Position numbers and translations under genes: made by a program. The notes beneath the pieces were generated by a model. It had not been told where the DNA came from. It saw only the letters and a program-made list of their open reading frames with translations, and did no database searches. From NCBI GenBank assembly GCA_036311565.1, contig JAXJPR010000041.1, positions 1 to 64,000 on the forward strand: a stretch of 64,000 bases of DNA, given 5' to 3'. Positions 25,786-33,901 of this stretch are shown here, piece by piece. Within the stretch, counting starts at the first letter, position 1, and every line of letters starts with the position of its first letter. This DNA comes from Fimousia sp036311565 (GTDB lineage Bacteria > Bacillota > Clostridia > Lachnospirales > Lachnospiraceae).

Positions 25786-26730
25786 ATGAGACTTATTGCA
25801 GAGATGAGAGAAGGAGACATGATTTCAGATGTGTACCTTTGTAAATCAAAACAGATTTTAAAGACGAAAATGGGAAAAAGCTATTATGCTCTTTTGTTAC
25901 AGGATCGTACAGGAACATTGGATGCAAAAATCTGGGAATTAAATAATGCGATCGGACATTTTGAAACCATGGATTATATTCGTGTTGAAGGACAGATTAC
26001 CGTATTTCAGGGAGCAAACCAGTTAAATATCCGTCGTGTCCGCAAAGCTGAAGAAGGAGAATATGTTCCTGCTGATTACATGCCGTGTACGGACAAGGAT
26101 GTAAAACAGTTATATGCGGAACTTCAATCTATGATTCAGAAAACAAAAAATCCATATTTAAAAAGATTAGCGGAAGCAGTCTTTGTGGAAGATAAAGCAT
26201 TTACGAAAGAATTTGTTCAACATTCAGCTGCCAAATCTGTACATCATGGATTTATGGGAGGATTATTAGAACATACAGTATCTGTAGCAAGACTTTGTGA
26301 ATACTATTGTACTCAGTATCCAGAACTGAACAGAGATCTTTTGGTCATGTGTGCCCTGTTCCATGATATTGGAAAAGTAGAAGAATTATCGGCGTTCCCA
26401 TACAATGATTATACAGATGAGGGACAATTGGTGGGACATATTGTAATGGGTGCTATGAAATTAGACCGTATCATGCATACAATTCCAGGATTTCCAGAAA
26501 AACTTGGAAATGAAGTGAAACACTGTATTTTGGCTCACCATGGAGAATTAGAATATGGTTCTCCAAAGAAGCCGGCTTTAATCGAAGCATTGGCACTTGC
26601 TATGGCAGATAATACAGATGCTAAGATACAGACGTTTAAAGAAGCATTGAAGAAAGAAAGTACAACTGACAGTGAATGGATGGGATATCAGCGTTTATTT
26701 GAAAGTAATATTCGTCCGACGTCAAAATAA
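25786..26730 (+). CDS. yhaM: 3'-5' exoribonuclease YhaM family
   Basis: A 314-residue exoribonuclease with an N-terminal OB-fold (about 10-90, LLQDRTGTLDAKIWELN) and an HD domain (about 145-270). The HD residues are seen in HGFMGGLLEHTVS and CALFHDIGKVEEL, with a further HxxH-like ILAHHGELEYG. YhaM/Cbf1 trims RNA 3' ends and processes primers. The ATG has a GGAGATTAG-like signal. It is 14 bases ahead of rlmD, forming an RNA-metabolism operon. Confidence 0.93.
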   Translation: MRLIAEMREGDMISDVYLCKSKQILKTKMGKSYYALLLQDRTGTLDAKIWELNNAIGHFETMDYIRVEGQITVFQGANQLNIRRVRKAEEGEYVPADYMPCTDKDVKQLYAELQSMIQKTKNPYLKRLAEAVFVEDKAFTKEFVQHSAAKSVHHGFMGGLLEHTVSVARLCEYYCTQYPELNRDLLVMCALFHDIGKVEELSAFPYNDYTDEGQLVGHIVMGAMKLDRIMHTIPGFPEKLGNEVKHCILAHHGELEYGSPKKPALIEALALAMADNTDAKIQTFKEALKKESTTDSEWMGYQRLFESNIRPTSK

Positions 26731-26744
26731 ATTGGGAGAGGATT

Positions 26745-28118
26745 ATGGAATTTGTCAAAAATCAAATGGTAACATTGACAATCGAAGATATGGGGACTAA
26801 TGGAGAAGGCGTCGGTCGGGTGGACGGTTTTACTCTTTTCGTAAAAGATGCCGTTATCGGTGATGTAGTTGAAGCAAAAATCATCAAACTAAAAAAGAAT
26901 TATGGATACGCACGTATTGAAACGATTATAGAACCAGGAACGGACCGTGTAAAACCAAGATGTCCAGTTGCAAGAAAATGTGGGGGATGCAGCCTTCAGC
27001 ATTTATCTTACGAAAAACAGCTGGAATGGAAATTCAATAAAGTAAAGAACTGCCTGGAAAGAATTGGCGGTTTAGAGAATATAGAGGAAAAAATGGAGCC
27101 TATCTACGGTATGGAAAATCCATATTTTTATCGTAATAAGGCACAATTTCCAGTAGGTACAGATAAAAATGGCCGTTTAATTACAGGATTTTATGTGGGA
27201 CGTACTCATTCCATTGTAGAAACTACCCATTGCTATATTCAGGCTAAAATCAATGAACAGATTTTAGAAATCGTAATGGAACATTGCCGGAAAAATAATA
27301 TTTCAGCATATGATGAAAAAAGCCATAAGGGAGTACTGCGTCATATTTTGACCAGAGTAGGATTTAAAACGGGAGAGATTATGGTATGTCTGATTATTAA
27401 TGGAAATAAAAAGGCATTTACCAATCTGAATAATCTGGTAAAAGAATTATCCTGGATCAGCGGGATGACCAGTATTACCTTAAATATTAACCGGGAAAAG
27501 ACAAACCGCATTCTGGGAGATAAGATTGTTTCTGTCTGGGGAAAAGATTATATTACGGACTACATTGGAAATGTAAAATATCAAATCAGTCCTTTGTCTT
27601 TTTATCAGGTAAATCCGAGACAAACAGAAGTCTTATACGGAAAAGCATTAGAATATGCAGGATTAAACGGAGAAGAGACTGTCTGGGATTTATATTGCGG
27701 AATCGGAACGATTTCTTTATTTCTGGCTCAGAAAGCCAAAAAGGTGTATGGGGTAGAAATTGTTCCTCAAGCGATTGAAGATGCAAGACAGAATGCAAAA
27801 CTCAATGGATTTAAGAATGTAGAATATTTTGTGGGAAAGGCAGAAGAAGTGCTTCCACGGGAATATGAAAAAAATGGCGTCTATGCCGATGTAATCGTGG
27901 TAGATCCTCCGAGAAAAGGATGCGATGAGACATTGTTAGATACCATTGTGAACATGGCACCAAAAAAGGTGGTATATGTAAGCTGCGATCCTGCAACATT
28001 GGCAAGAGATGTGAAGATCCTTGGAGGGCATGGATATCAGGTGGAAAAGGTCAGTGTAGTAGATCAATTTGGGCACACGACGCATGTTGAGAGTGTTGTT
28101 CTTTTGTCCAGGAGCTAA
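26745..28118 (+). CDS. rlmD: 23S rRNA (uracil-5-)-methyltransferase
   Basis: A TrmA/RumA-family methyltransferase (457 residues) that forms m5U in 23S rRNA (RlmD/RlmCD). It has an N-terminal TRAM domain (about 1-58), a [4Fe-4S] cysteine motif CPVARKCGGCSLQH (about 74-87), a C-terminal Rossmann fold with VWDLYCGIGTISLFLA, and the catalytic Cys in YVSCDPATLARD. The DPPRKGCDE motif is present. Length is typical. No close terminator follows; the structured region at 28271-28395 lies downstream. Confidence 0.93.
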   Translation: MEFVKNQMVTLTIEDMGTNGEGVGRVDGFTLFVKDAVIGDVVEAKIIKLKKNYGYARIETIIEPGTDRVKPRCPVARKCGGCSLQHLSYEKQLEWKFNKVKNCLERIGGLENIEEKMEPIYGMENPYFYRNKAQFPVGTDKNGRLITGFYVGRTHSIVETTHCYIQAKINEQILEIVMEHCRKNNISAYDEKSHKGVLRHILTRVGFKTGEIMVCLIINGNKKAFTNLNNLVKELSWISGMTSITLNINREKTNRILGDKIVSVWGKDYITDYIGNVKYQISPLSFYQVNPRQTEVLYGKALEYAGLNGEETVWDLYCGIGTISLFLAQKAKKVYGVEIVPQAIEDARQNAKLNGFKNVEYFVGKAEEVLPREYEKNGVYADVIVVDPPRKGCDETLLDTIVNMAPKKVVYVSCDPATLARDVKILGGHGYQVEKVSVVDQFGHTTHVESVVLLSRS

Positions 28119-28438
28119 GCGATGACGAGAGCAGATTACGGAGGAGCATGCAAGGCGCGTCCAAGAAGTCGATTCAAAGGCGATGGCTGATTGGATACGG
28201 GCTACTGCGGAGACAGTCTGATTTCTATTGAGGAAAAACTAATAAATCAAAAAATTTGAATACCAAAACAGTGGGGATATGAAATTCTGTTGAATTTCCT
28301 ATATCACAAAAACCTTCGGGAGATGCGCACTGGCGCGAAGGTGAAGTAGTCGCAAGCAACCGCACTCGGTGCGAGAATGAGCCAAGGCACATTCTATTAA
28401 AAGGATAGCTTGATCGTTAAATCTTACTACTGTAAAAA
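28119..28438. other. GC-rich gap with four consecutive hairpins
   Basis: There is no convincing coding frame in this 320-base gap. Hairpins follow one another: 28271-28306 (GAAATTC/GAATTTC with GATAT/ATATC), 28312-28342 (ACCTTC/GAAGGT around GCGC/GCGC), 28361-28373 (CGCAC/GTGCG) and 28374-28395 (AGAATG/CATTCT around GCC/GGC). The first 140 bases are GC-rich and unlike their neighbours. It may be a non-coding RNA or the remnant of a group II intron; I cannot assign a family. Confidence 0.5.
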
Positions 28439-30253
28439 TCACACGCCTGTGGTATGTGTCCGCCAGATATCCATGTCCGATAAGATAGACATGGTTATTT
28501 CGGTTGCGCTACCTCCGGTAGCATCGCTGTCTGCACCAATGTTGGTAGCAAAAAAGTATGTATTATCAGCAGTTTCGATATAACCGATAAACCATCCGTT
28601 CACATCTTGGCCATCCACACGGCCGGTTCCGGTCTTTCCGTAGAATGTTCCGGCATCGGAAGAAGAAAGGCAGATGGCATCTTTTACTGCATTGATATTT
28701 TCAGGGATGAAGCCAAAACTGTTATTCTGCAGCTTGGTTAAAAGTTCGACCTGTTCTATTGGAGAAATCTCCAAGGATGATTCCATCCAATAAGTGGAGA
28801 AATCACCACTCATGTTTTCGTTACCATATCCGATTTCTTGAATATAGCTGTAAACGTCAGAGACTCCAAGCTGTTCATCTACTGCCTGGAAGTACCAGTT
28901 CACGGAGGAGTTCATTGCGGACTGTAAGGTCTGATCCGCATTCCATGCTTCAAATGGATAGCTTTCTCCATTCCATGCAATAAAGGAATTTTCCGGGGTA
29001 ATGATATCTTCTTCCAATCCGAACAGAGCATCATATATTTTGTAGGTGGAGTTTGGAGCAACTCGTAAAGTGGCATGCTCCATGTCGTGTATGCTCCATG
29101 CATCATTTTCCAAATCGTATAAAACAAAGCTGCCTTCGTATTCTCCAAAGTATGTAGAAAGGTCTACATAGGATATATTTTTTGACGAGGAATCCCATTG
29201 GTAGTGGCTTCCATCTGCTGCGTATGTAGAAATAAAAGGGGCGAATCCTATGAGAAGAACAGCAGTTAGTACAAATGCCGTCATACCTTTTAGCCTTTTT
29301 ATAAATGTTGGCTTCTCATAAGATGCAATATTGATAATTCTCCGCTTCATCTGCTTCATGTTTCCACCAAGGCCGGCAGCAAACGGAAAAGGAGTAAGAG
29401 AAACCTTTTCTGCAAAGTTGATCAGTGTATTGCCATAATCTTCGTAAGCATCCTCTTCAAGCATTTTCAAAACGGAAGTGTCACAGGCAACCTCTCTGTC
29501 ATTACGCATTTCTTTCAGAGCGTACCAGACAAGAGGATTGAACCAATATATTACTCCGGCAAGGTTCATCAGATAACTGGCAATAGCATCTTTGTGCTTA
29601 TAGTGCTGCAGTTCGTGTAACAGCATATACCGCATATCGGATTCGTTGTAATCAGAGATCAGATGAATCGGAAGATAAATACACGGTTTCCAAAGTCCCA
29701 CAATAATCGGGGATTTTAAAAATGCGGTACTGTAGACAGGAATATCTCTGCGAATTTCCATTTCTTCTAAACAGTGATGATACAGTCTGCGGACTTCTTT
29801 GTTCTGAAGGGGAAGTGCAGATTTCTCCAAATTGCGTAAACGGAGAGAGGATTTGATTACCAATATAACCATTGCAAAAATGCCTACAATCCATATCCCT
29901 AATAATATGTATCCGGCAATGGATGGTGTCTCGCTATTTACAGAAAGTGCGAAATTATTCATCCAGTCTGTATTTCCGGTCGGATTGGTTCTCACGGCTT
30001 CGCCTATAGCTGTTCCAGTGGCGGAAGATGGAGAACTTCTCAGGCTGCCGAGCCACGAGAAGATTTGCGGAAACCCGATGAGACGGAACGGTATAAAGGG
30101 AACTGCCAGCAACCCAAGAAGCAGGAACCACAGATTATACTGCATCCGGCTGGACAGGTTGTTTTTGAATATCCGCTTGGCTATCAAAAGAATTCCGATG
30201 ATACCGCTGATAAATACATTGCATATGAAAAAGCGTATCATAAAATTAGCCAC
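28439..30253 (-). CDS. blaR1: BlaR1-type beta-lactam sensor/protease
   Basis: This 604-residue sensor has an N-terminal membrane M56 metalloprotease (about 1-350; zinc motif LLHELQHYKHKD) and a C-terminal penicillin-binding sensor domain (about 360-604). The sensor shows the Ser-x-x-Lys site STYK and the KTG triad (KTGTGRVDG). Beta-lactam acylation of the sensor serine outside activates the protease inside, leading to loss of the BlaI repressor. It is translated with blaI (blaI stop 1 base from the blaR1 start). No beta-lactamase gene follows it; the next downstream feature is the hairpin region. The target of induction is thus elsewhere or only the pair itself. Confidence 0.93.
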   Translation of the reverse strand: MANFMIRFFICNVFISGIIGILLIAKRIFKNNLSSRMQYNLWFLLLGLLAVPFIPFRLIGFPQIFSWLGSLRSSPSSATGTAIGEAVRTNPTGNTDWMNNFALSVNSETPSIAGYILLGIWIVGIFAMVILVIKSSLRLRNLEKSALPLQNKEVRRLYHHCLEEMEIRRDIPVYSTAFLKSPIIVGLWKPCIYLPIHLISDYNESDMRYMLLHELQHYKHKDAIASYLMNLAGVIYWFNPLVWYALKEMRNDREVACDTSVLKMLEEDAYEDYGNTLINFAEKVSLTPFPFAAGLGGNMKQMKRRIINIASYEKPTFIKRLKGMTAFVLTAVLLIGFAPFISTYAADGSHYQWDSSSKNISYVDLSTYFGEYEGSFVLYDLENDAWSIHDMEHATLRVAPNSTYKIYDALFGLEEDIITPENSFIAWNGESYPFEAWNADQTLQSAMNSSVNWYFQAVDEQLGVSDVYSYIQEIGYGNENMSGDFSTYWMESSLEISPIEQVELLTKLQNNSFGFIPENINAVKDAICLSSSDAGTFYGKTGTGRVDGQDVNGWFIGYIETADNTYFFATNIGADSDATGGSATEITMSILSDMDIWRTHTTGV

Positions 30254-30254
30254 G

Positions 30255-30641
30255 TTAATTTCCTCCCTTTTTTGACCTCTTGGAAAGAAGGGAACGAAGG
30301 GTGTCTATTTCTGTTTCAGACAGTCTGTCATTTTCAATATATGCAGACAGCATGGCAGTGATATCCCCGTCATAGTATCGTTCCAGAAAAGAGTTGCTTT
30401 CTTGGCCGATGTATTCGCTTTCTTTCACGACTGGGGTATAAACAAACACTCGGCTCTGTTTTTCATAAGTCAGAACGCCTTTTGTTACGAGACGTTTGAT
30501 TAAAGTCTGTATCGTCTTAGGACTCCAGCTTGTGGTCTGTAATAATTTATCCGTTATTTCATTGGTACTGATCGGCGCATGTTTCCATACGATTTTCATA
30601 ACTTCAAATTCAGCTTCAGAAATCTGTGGCAAATTGCTCAT
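30255..30641 (-). CDS. blaI: BlaI/MecI family repressor
   Basis: A 128-residue winged-helix repressor matching BlaI/MecI. The recognition helix is in LQTTSWSPKTIQTLIKRLVTKG, and the C-terminal dimerisation part carries SFLERYYDGDITAMLSAYI. It binds TTACA-like palindromes; one such palindrome lies at 30661-30672 next to its own promoter. It is the first gene of the blaI-blaR1 operon. Confidence 0.94.
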   Translation of the reverse strand: MSNLPQISEAEFEVMKIVWKHAPISTNEITDKLLQTTSWSPKTIQTLIKRLVTKGVLTYEKQSRVFVYTPVVKESEYIGQESNSFLERYYDGDITAMLSAYIENDRLSETEIDTLRSLLSKRSKKGGN

Positions 30642-30660
30642 TTCAAATCCTCCTCAAATC

Positions 30661-30672
30661 TTACAATTGTAA
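30661..30672. promoter_or_regulatory. BlaI-type operator (autoregulation)
   Basis: The perfect palindrome TTACAATTGTAA fits the known BlaI/MecI site core TACA-N2-TGTA. It sits just downstream of the -10 of the blaI promoter, where bound repressor would block transcription. I found no second perfect copy near the divergent operon. Confidence 0.75.
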
Positions 30673-30679
30673 TAAATAT

Positions 30680-30709
30680 ATTATAGGTGTTATTAATGCA
30701 GTTGTCAAT
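30680..30709 (-). promoter_or_regulatory. Promoter of blaI-blaR1
   Basis: On the minus strand TTGACA (30709-30704) and TATAAT (30685-30680) are 18 bases apart, and the operator lies at the expected start site. Confidence 0.82.
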
Positions 30710-30838
30710 TTCAGAAATAAGACTACATTCTTGCAGCATCGATAATATTATTGAAATTTTTTGAAAGTTGTGTATAGTTCAAAATGCTGCTTTGGTATTC
30801 TGTGGGTAAAACTGCGGAAACTTAAGGGGTTTCTAATA

Positions 30839-30900
30839 TTGACAACAAACCATAAAAAAAGTAGAATATAATAAAATAAAACATACTAAACCGATAGGAA
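30839..30900 (+). promoter_or_regulatory. Promoter and candidate CymR box of the sulfur operon
   Basis: TTGACA (30839-30844) and TAGAAT (30862-30867), 17 bases apart, lie about 150 bases ahead of the thioredoxin start. ACCGATAGGAA (30890-30900) follows within 25 bases and resembles the cysteine-regulator (CymR/CysR) binding motif of Clostridia, although only by memory of the motif. The intervening 30710-30838 segment shows nothing else. Confidence 0.5.
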
Positions 30901-31011
30901 AAGAGAGGTATAATACTATAAAGAAGAGAAATGAAAGGATTTCATTTTTAATTTTATTGAAAAGATAGATGCATATACAATAGGATTGTTAGGAAAGTTG
31001 GTGAATCAGAC

Positions 31012-31368
31012 ATGGCTGAACGGGTAACATATCGTGAATTCAATGAAAAAGTAATTAAATTTTCGGGATTGGCAATTGTTGATTTTTATTCTGACTTTTG
31101 CGTGCCCTGTAAAAAAATATTACCAGTCTTGTCAGCACTGGAGAAAGAATATCAGGAAGATATTTTCATTACTAAGGTAAACGTGGCATATGAAAAGGAA
31201 TTGGTAGAAGAATATCAGATTAGATCTACACCTACGTTTTTGTTCTTTAAAAATGGCAAAATAGTGGAACAGTTTTCTGGAGTAAGAAAAAAAGAAGAAT
31301 TGGAACAGATAATTGAATCCTATAGAGAAAAGAGGGAGAGAAAAAATGAGAATTACAGTAGCAGGTGA
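31012..31368 (+). CDS. Thioredoxin-like protein with CVPC active site
   Basis: A 118-residue thioredoxin-fold protein. The active-site motif is DFYSDFCVPCKK, where most thioredoxins have WCGPC, so the redox potential and partners probably differ. The cis-Pro loop RSTPTFLFF is present. It begins the sulfur-carrier operon and overlaps the next gene by 23 bases. A likely role is reduction of persulfide or disulfide intermediates in the pathway encoded downstream. Confidence 0.88.
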   Translation: MAERVTYREFNEKVIKFSGLAIVDFYSDFCVPCKKILPVLSALEKEYQEDIFITKVNVAYEKELVEEYQIRSTPTFLFFKNGKIVEQFSGVRKKEELEQIIESYREKRERKNENYSSR

Positions 31369-31564
31369 AATAAAAGAAGTTAAAGATGATTTAACAATAG
31401 CAGAATTGATAAAGTTGGAAAATGTTGAAACTCCTCAGTATGTGTCCGTATCTGTTAATGATGTTTTTGCAAAAAGTAAAGATTTTTCAGTACAGAAATT
31501 ACATGATGGTGATATTGTAGAATTTCTGTATTTTATGGGAGGTGGACAGTATGGCATTTACTGA
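31346..31564 (+). CDS. ThiS/MoaD-like sulfur carrier protein with C-terminal tail
   Basis: A 72-residue ubiquitin-fold carrier starting MRITVAGEIKEVKDDLTIAE and ending FLYFMGGGQYGIY. ThiS, MoaD and CysO end at the Gly-Gly whose carboxylate becomes thiocarboxylate; here five residues (QYGIY) follow GGG. This would need trimming, and a JAMM protease is encoded two genes later. The ATG at 31346 is chosen over an upstream in-frame ATG at 31313, which would add an N-terminal extension absent from the family. Its end overlaps the start of the next gene by 14 bases and encodes that gene's ribosome binding site. Confidence 0.85.
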   Translation: MRITVAGEIKEVKDDLTIAELIKLENVETPQYVSVSVNDVFAKSKDFSVQKLHDGDIVEFLYFMGGGQYGIY

Positions 31565-32357
31565 TGAGCAGTTAGAACGTTATTCAAGACATATTATTCT
31601 TAAAGATATTGGTGTAAGAGGACAGAAGAAGCTTCTTAATGCAAGAGTGCTTATTATTGGAGCGGGTGGTCTTGGTGCTCCTGCTGCAATGTATCTTGCA
31701 GCAGCAGGTATAGGAACAATTGGCATTGCTGATGCTGATGAGGTTGATTTATCAAATCTTCAGAGACAGATCATTCATGCTACAGAGGATATAGGAAAGC
31801 CTAAGGTAGATTCTGCAAAAGAAACAATAAATAAAATGAATCCAGATGTAACCGTAAATACGTATCATGAGTTTGTCTCAGCTGAAAATATTCTGGATCT
31901 TATTAAAGATTATGATTTTATTATAGATGGAACAGACAATTTTCCGGCAAAATTTTTGATTAATGATGCTTGTGTTCTGGCTAAGAAACCATTTTCCCAT
32001 GCGGGAATTATTCGTTTTCAAGGACAGATTATGACTTATGTACCAGGAGAAGGTCCATGCTACCGTTGTGTATTTGAAGGTCCACCTCCAAAAGATGCAG
32101 TTCCTACCTGTAAACAAGCAGGGGTAATCGGTGCTATGGGTGGTGTGATCGGAAGTCTTCAGGCAATGGAAGCAATCAAATACATTACAGGAGTAGGGGA
32201 ATTGCTTACAGGATCACTGCTTACTTTCGATGCGACAAATATGAATTTCCGTAAAGTCAGATTACCAAAATCAAATTGTAACTGTGCAGTTTGCGGAACA
32301 AATCCGACGATAACGCATCCTATTGATTATGAGCAGGAAGAATGCGATGCTATATAA
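31551..32357 (+). CDS. E1-like sulfur-carrier adenylyltransferase (MoeB/ThiF)
   Basis: A 268-residue member of the MoeB/ThiF/E1 family, which adenylates the C-terminal glycine of a ubiquitin-like carrier. The nucleotide site GAGGLGAPAAMYLAAAG and DADEVDLSNLQRQIIH are present, and the zinc cysteine pairs are in CYRC and CNCAVC. A conserved Cys occurs in PTCKQAGVIG. The ATG at 31551 follows GGGAGGTGG at correct distance; a GTG at 31542 is less suitable. It forms a unit with the carrier before it and the protease after it. Confidence 0.92.
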   Translation: MAFTDEQLERYSRHIILKDIGVRGQKKLLNARVLIIGAGGLGAPAAMYLAAAGIGTIGIADADEVDLSNLQRQIIHATEDIGKPKVDSAKETINKMNPDVTVNTYHEFVSAENILDLIKDYDFIIDGTDNFPAKFLINDACVLAKKPFSHAGIIRFQGQIMTYVPGEGPCYRCVFEGPPPKDAVPTCKQAGVIGAMGGVIGSLQAMEAIKYITGVGELLTGSLLTFDATNMNFRKVRLPKSNCNCAVCGTNPTITHPIDYEQEECDAI

Positions 32358-32372
32358 GGAGTGAAGATTACT

Positions 32373-32804
32373 ATGATAACAATATCAAAAGATAATTATC
32401 AGAAAATAGTAGACCATGCGATTGCAGAGCTCCCAAATGAAGCATGCGGTCTTGTTGCGGGCACGGTGGATGGAGTGGATAAGCATATTGAAAAAGTATA
32501 TCTTCTTACGAATATTGACCATTCCAATGAACACTTTTCGCTGAATCCAAAGGAACAACTGGCAGCAATCAAAGATATGAGAAGCCTTGGATATGTGCCT
32601 CTTGGTAACTGGCATTCTCATCCGGAAACACCATCAAGACCATCTGAAGAAGATAAGAGACTGGCTTATGATAGGAATGCAAGTTATCTGATTCTGTCGT
32701 TAATGGAGCAGGAGAAGCCGGTACTCCATTCTTTTCATATTGAAGGACTGGATGTCCAAAAAGAAGAGTTGATGATTGAAGATTTGTATTCTGAGAAATA
32801 TTAG
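32373..32804 (+). CDS. JAMM (M67) metallopeptidase, Mec-like
   Basis: A 143-residue JAB/MPN+ protease. The JAMM signature is intact: a catalytic Glu in PNEACGLVAG and HSHPETPSRPSEED (H-x-H-x10-D) near 81-94. In CysO/Mec systems such proteases free cysteine from the carrier, and in QbsD or HcyD systems they trim the carrier tail. An ATG at 32373 is preferred over GTG at 32361, since AAGGAG (32356-32361) would overlap the latter. Confidence 0.9.
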   Translation: MITISKDNYQKIVDHAIAELPNEACGLVAGTVDGVDKHIEKVYLLTNIDHSNEHFSLNPKEQLAAIKDMRSLGYVPLGNWHSHPETPSRPSEEDKRLAYDRNASYLILSLMEQEKPVLHSFHIEGLDVQKEELMIEDLYSEKY

Positions 32805-32838
32805 AAGAAAAAATAAAGTGGATGAGAGAGGCAAGAAT

Positions 32839-33885
32839 ATGGGGATAAATCAAGATATTGAAGAAATTGAAGTAAAGAATATTTCTGTTGAAGATTTTGC
32901 TAAATTGGATTTTTCAAAAGTGACTTTATTGGATTTAAGAGAAAAAGATCAAGTGCTGGTCGCAGGAATTGAAGGAGCAATTAATATTCCTTTCTCGCAG
33001 ATCAGCAAAAAGTTGAGCAAAGTACCAAAGGATTTACCGGTGTATGTTTTCTGTACAACTGGTGACTGGAGTGAAGAAGTTGCAGAAATATTATTAGAGC
33101 GTGGATATGATACATATAACGTTGTTGGTGGATTTAAGGCATATAAAGAATATATCGCCAATATAGAGCCTGTTAAAATCGATGCAAAAGAATTGAAATG
33201 TCCAGGACCAATTGTAAAGGTAGCAGATGCTATGCGTAATTTAACAGATGGACAAAAGCTTTTTGTCGAGGCAACGGAAGATGCCTTTGCTTCGGATATT
33301 GCTGTGTGGTGTAACAGAACAGGAAATCATCTGGAAAAATTGGAAGTAAAACCGGATGTTATCGAAGCAACCATTGAGAAAAGAACAAAGAAGAGCGAGA
33401 ATGCAGCGGTATTGCCAGATGGAAAAACCTTTGTTGTTTTCAGTGGAGATTTGGATAAAACTATTGCAGCTTTTATTATGGCAAATGGTGCTGCTGCAAT
33501 GGGAAGAGAAGTCACAATTTTCTTTACCTTTTGGGGATTGAATATTTTAAGAAGACCTAATAAGGTAAAAACGAAAAAAACACTGATTGAAAAAATGTTT
33601 GGTATTATGATGCCGAGAGGAACGAAAAAACTTGGCCTTTCCAGAATGAATATGGGAGGGGCTGGTGCCAAAATGATTCGGGCAGTCATGAAAAGTAAGG
33701 GAGTGTCCTCCCTTGAGGAACTGATTCAAAATGCCATAGACCATGGAGTTCGTCTTGTAGCCTGTCAGATGTCCATGGAAATAATGGGAATAAAGAAGGA
33801 AGAATTAATTGATGGTGTCGAATTGGGTGGAGTAGCGACTTTCTTAGGTTCCGGTGAACAGTCAAATATGAGTTTGTTTATTTAG
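32839..33885 (+). CDS. Rhodanese-TusA-DsrE fusion sulfurtransferase
   Basis: Three sulfur-transfer domains are joined in 348 residues. Rhodanese: about 12-105 with catalytic Cys in VYVFCTTGDWSEE. TusA: about 112-185 with ELKCPGPIVKV. DsrE/DsrE2: about 195-348 with FVVFSGDLDKTIAAF, FFTFWGLNIL and LVACQMSMEIMGI. Such fusions relay persulfide sulfur from a donor to an acceptor and are probably the source of sulfur for the carrier. The ATG at 32839 is favoured over an upstream in-frame ATG at 32776 that would overlap the previous gene. Confidence 0.9.
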   Translation: MGINQDIEEIEVKNISVEDFAKLDFSKVTLLDLREKDQVLVAGIEGAINIPFSQISKKLSKVPKDLPVYVFCTTGDWSEEVAEILLERGYDTYNVVGGFKAYKEYIANIEPVKIDAKELKCPGPIVKVADAMRNLTDGQKLFVEATEDAFASDIAVWCNRTGNHLEKLEVKPDVIEATIEKRTKKSENAAVLPDGKTFVVFSGDLDKTIAAFIMANGAAAMGREVTIFFTFWGLNILRRPNKVKTKKTLIEKMFGIMMPRGTKKLGLSRMNMGGAGAKMIRAVMKSKGVSSLEELIQNAIDHGVRLVACQMSMEIMGIKKEELIDGVELGGVATFLGSGEQSNMSLFI

Positions 33886-33901
33886 AAGGAGGAGGAAAAT
33901 A

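Noticed and set aside
29832..30361. Plus-strand frames inside blaR1 and blaI
   Set aside because: They lie antisense to a well-supported two-gene operon and match no family.
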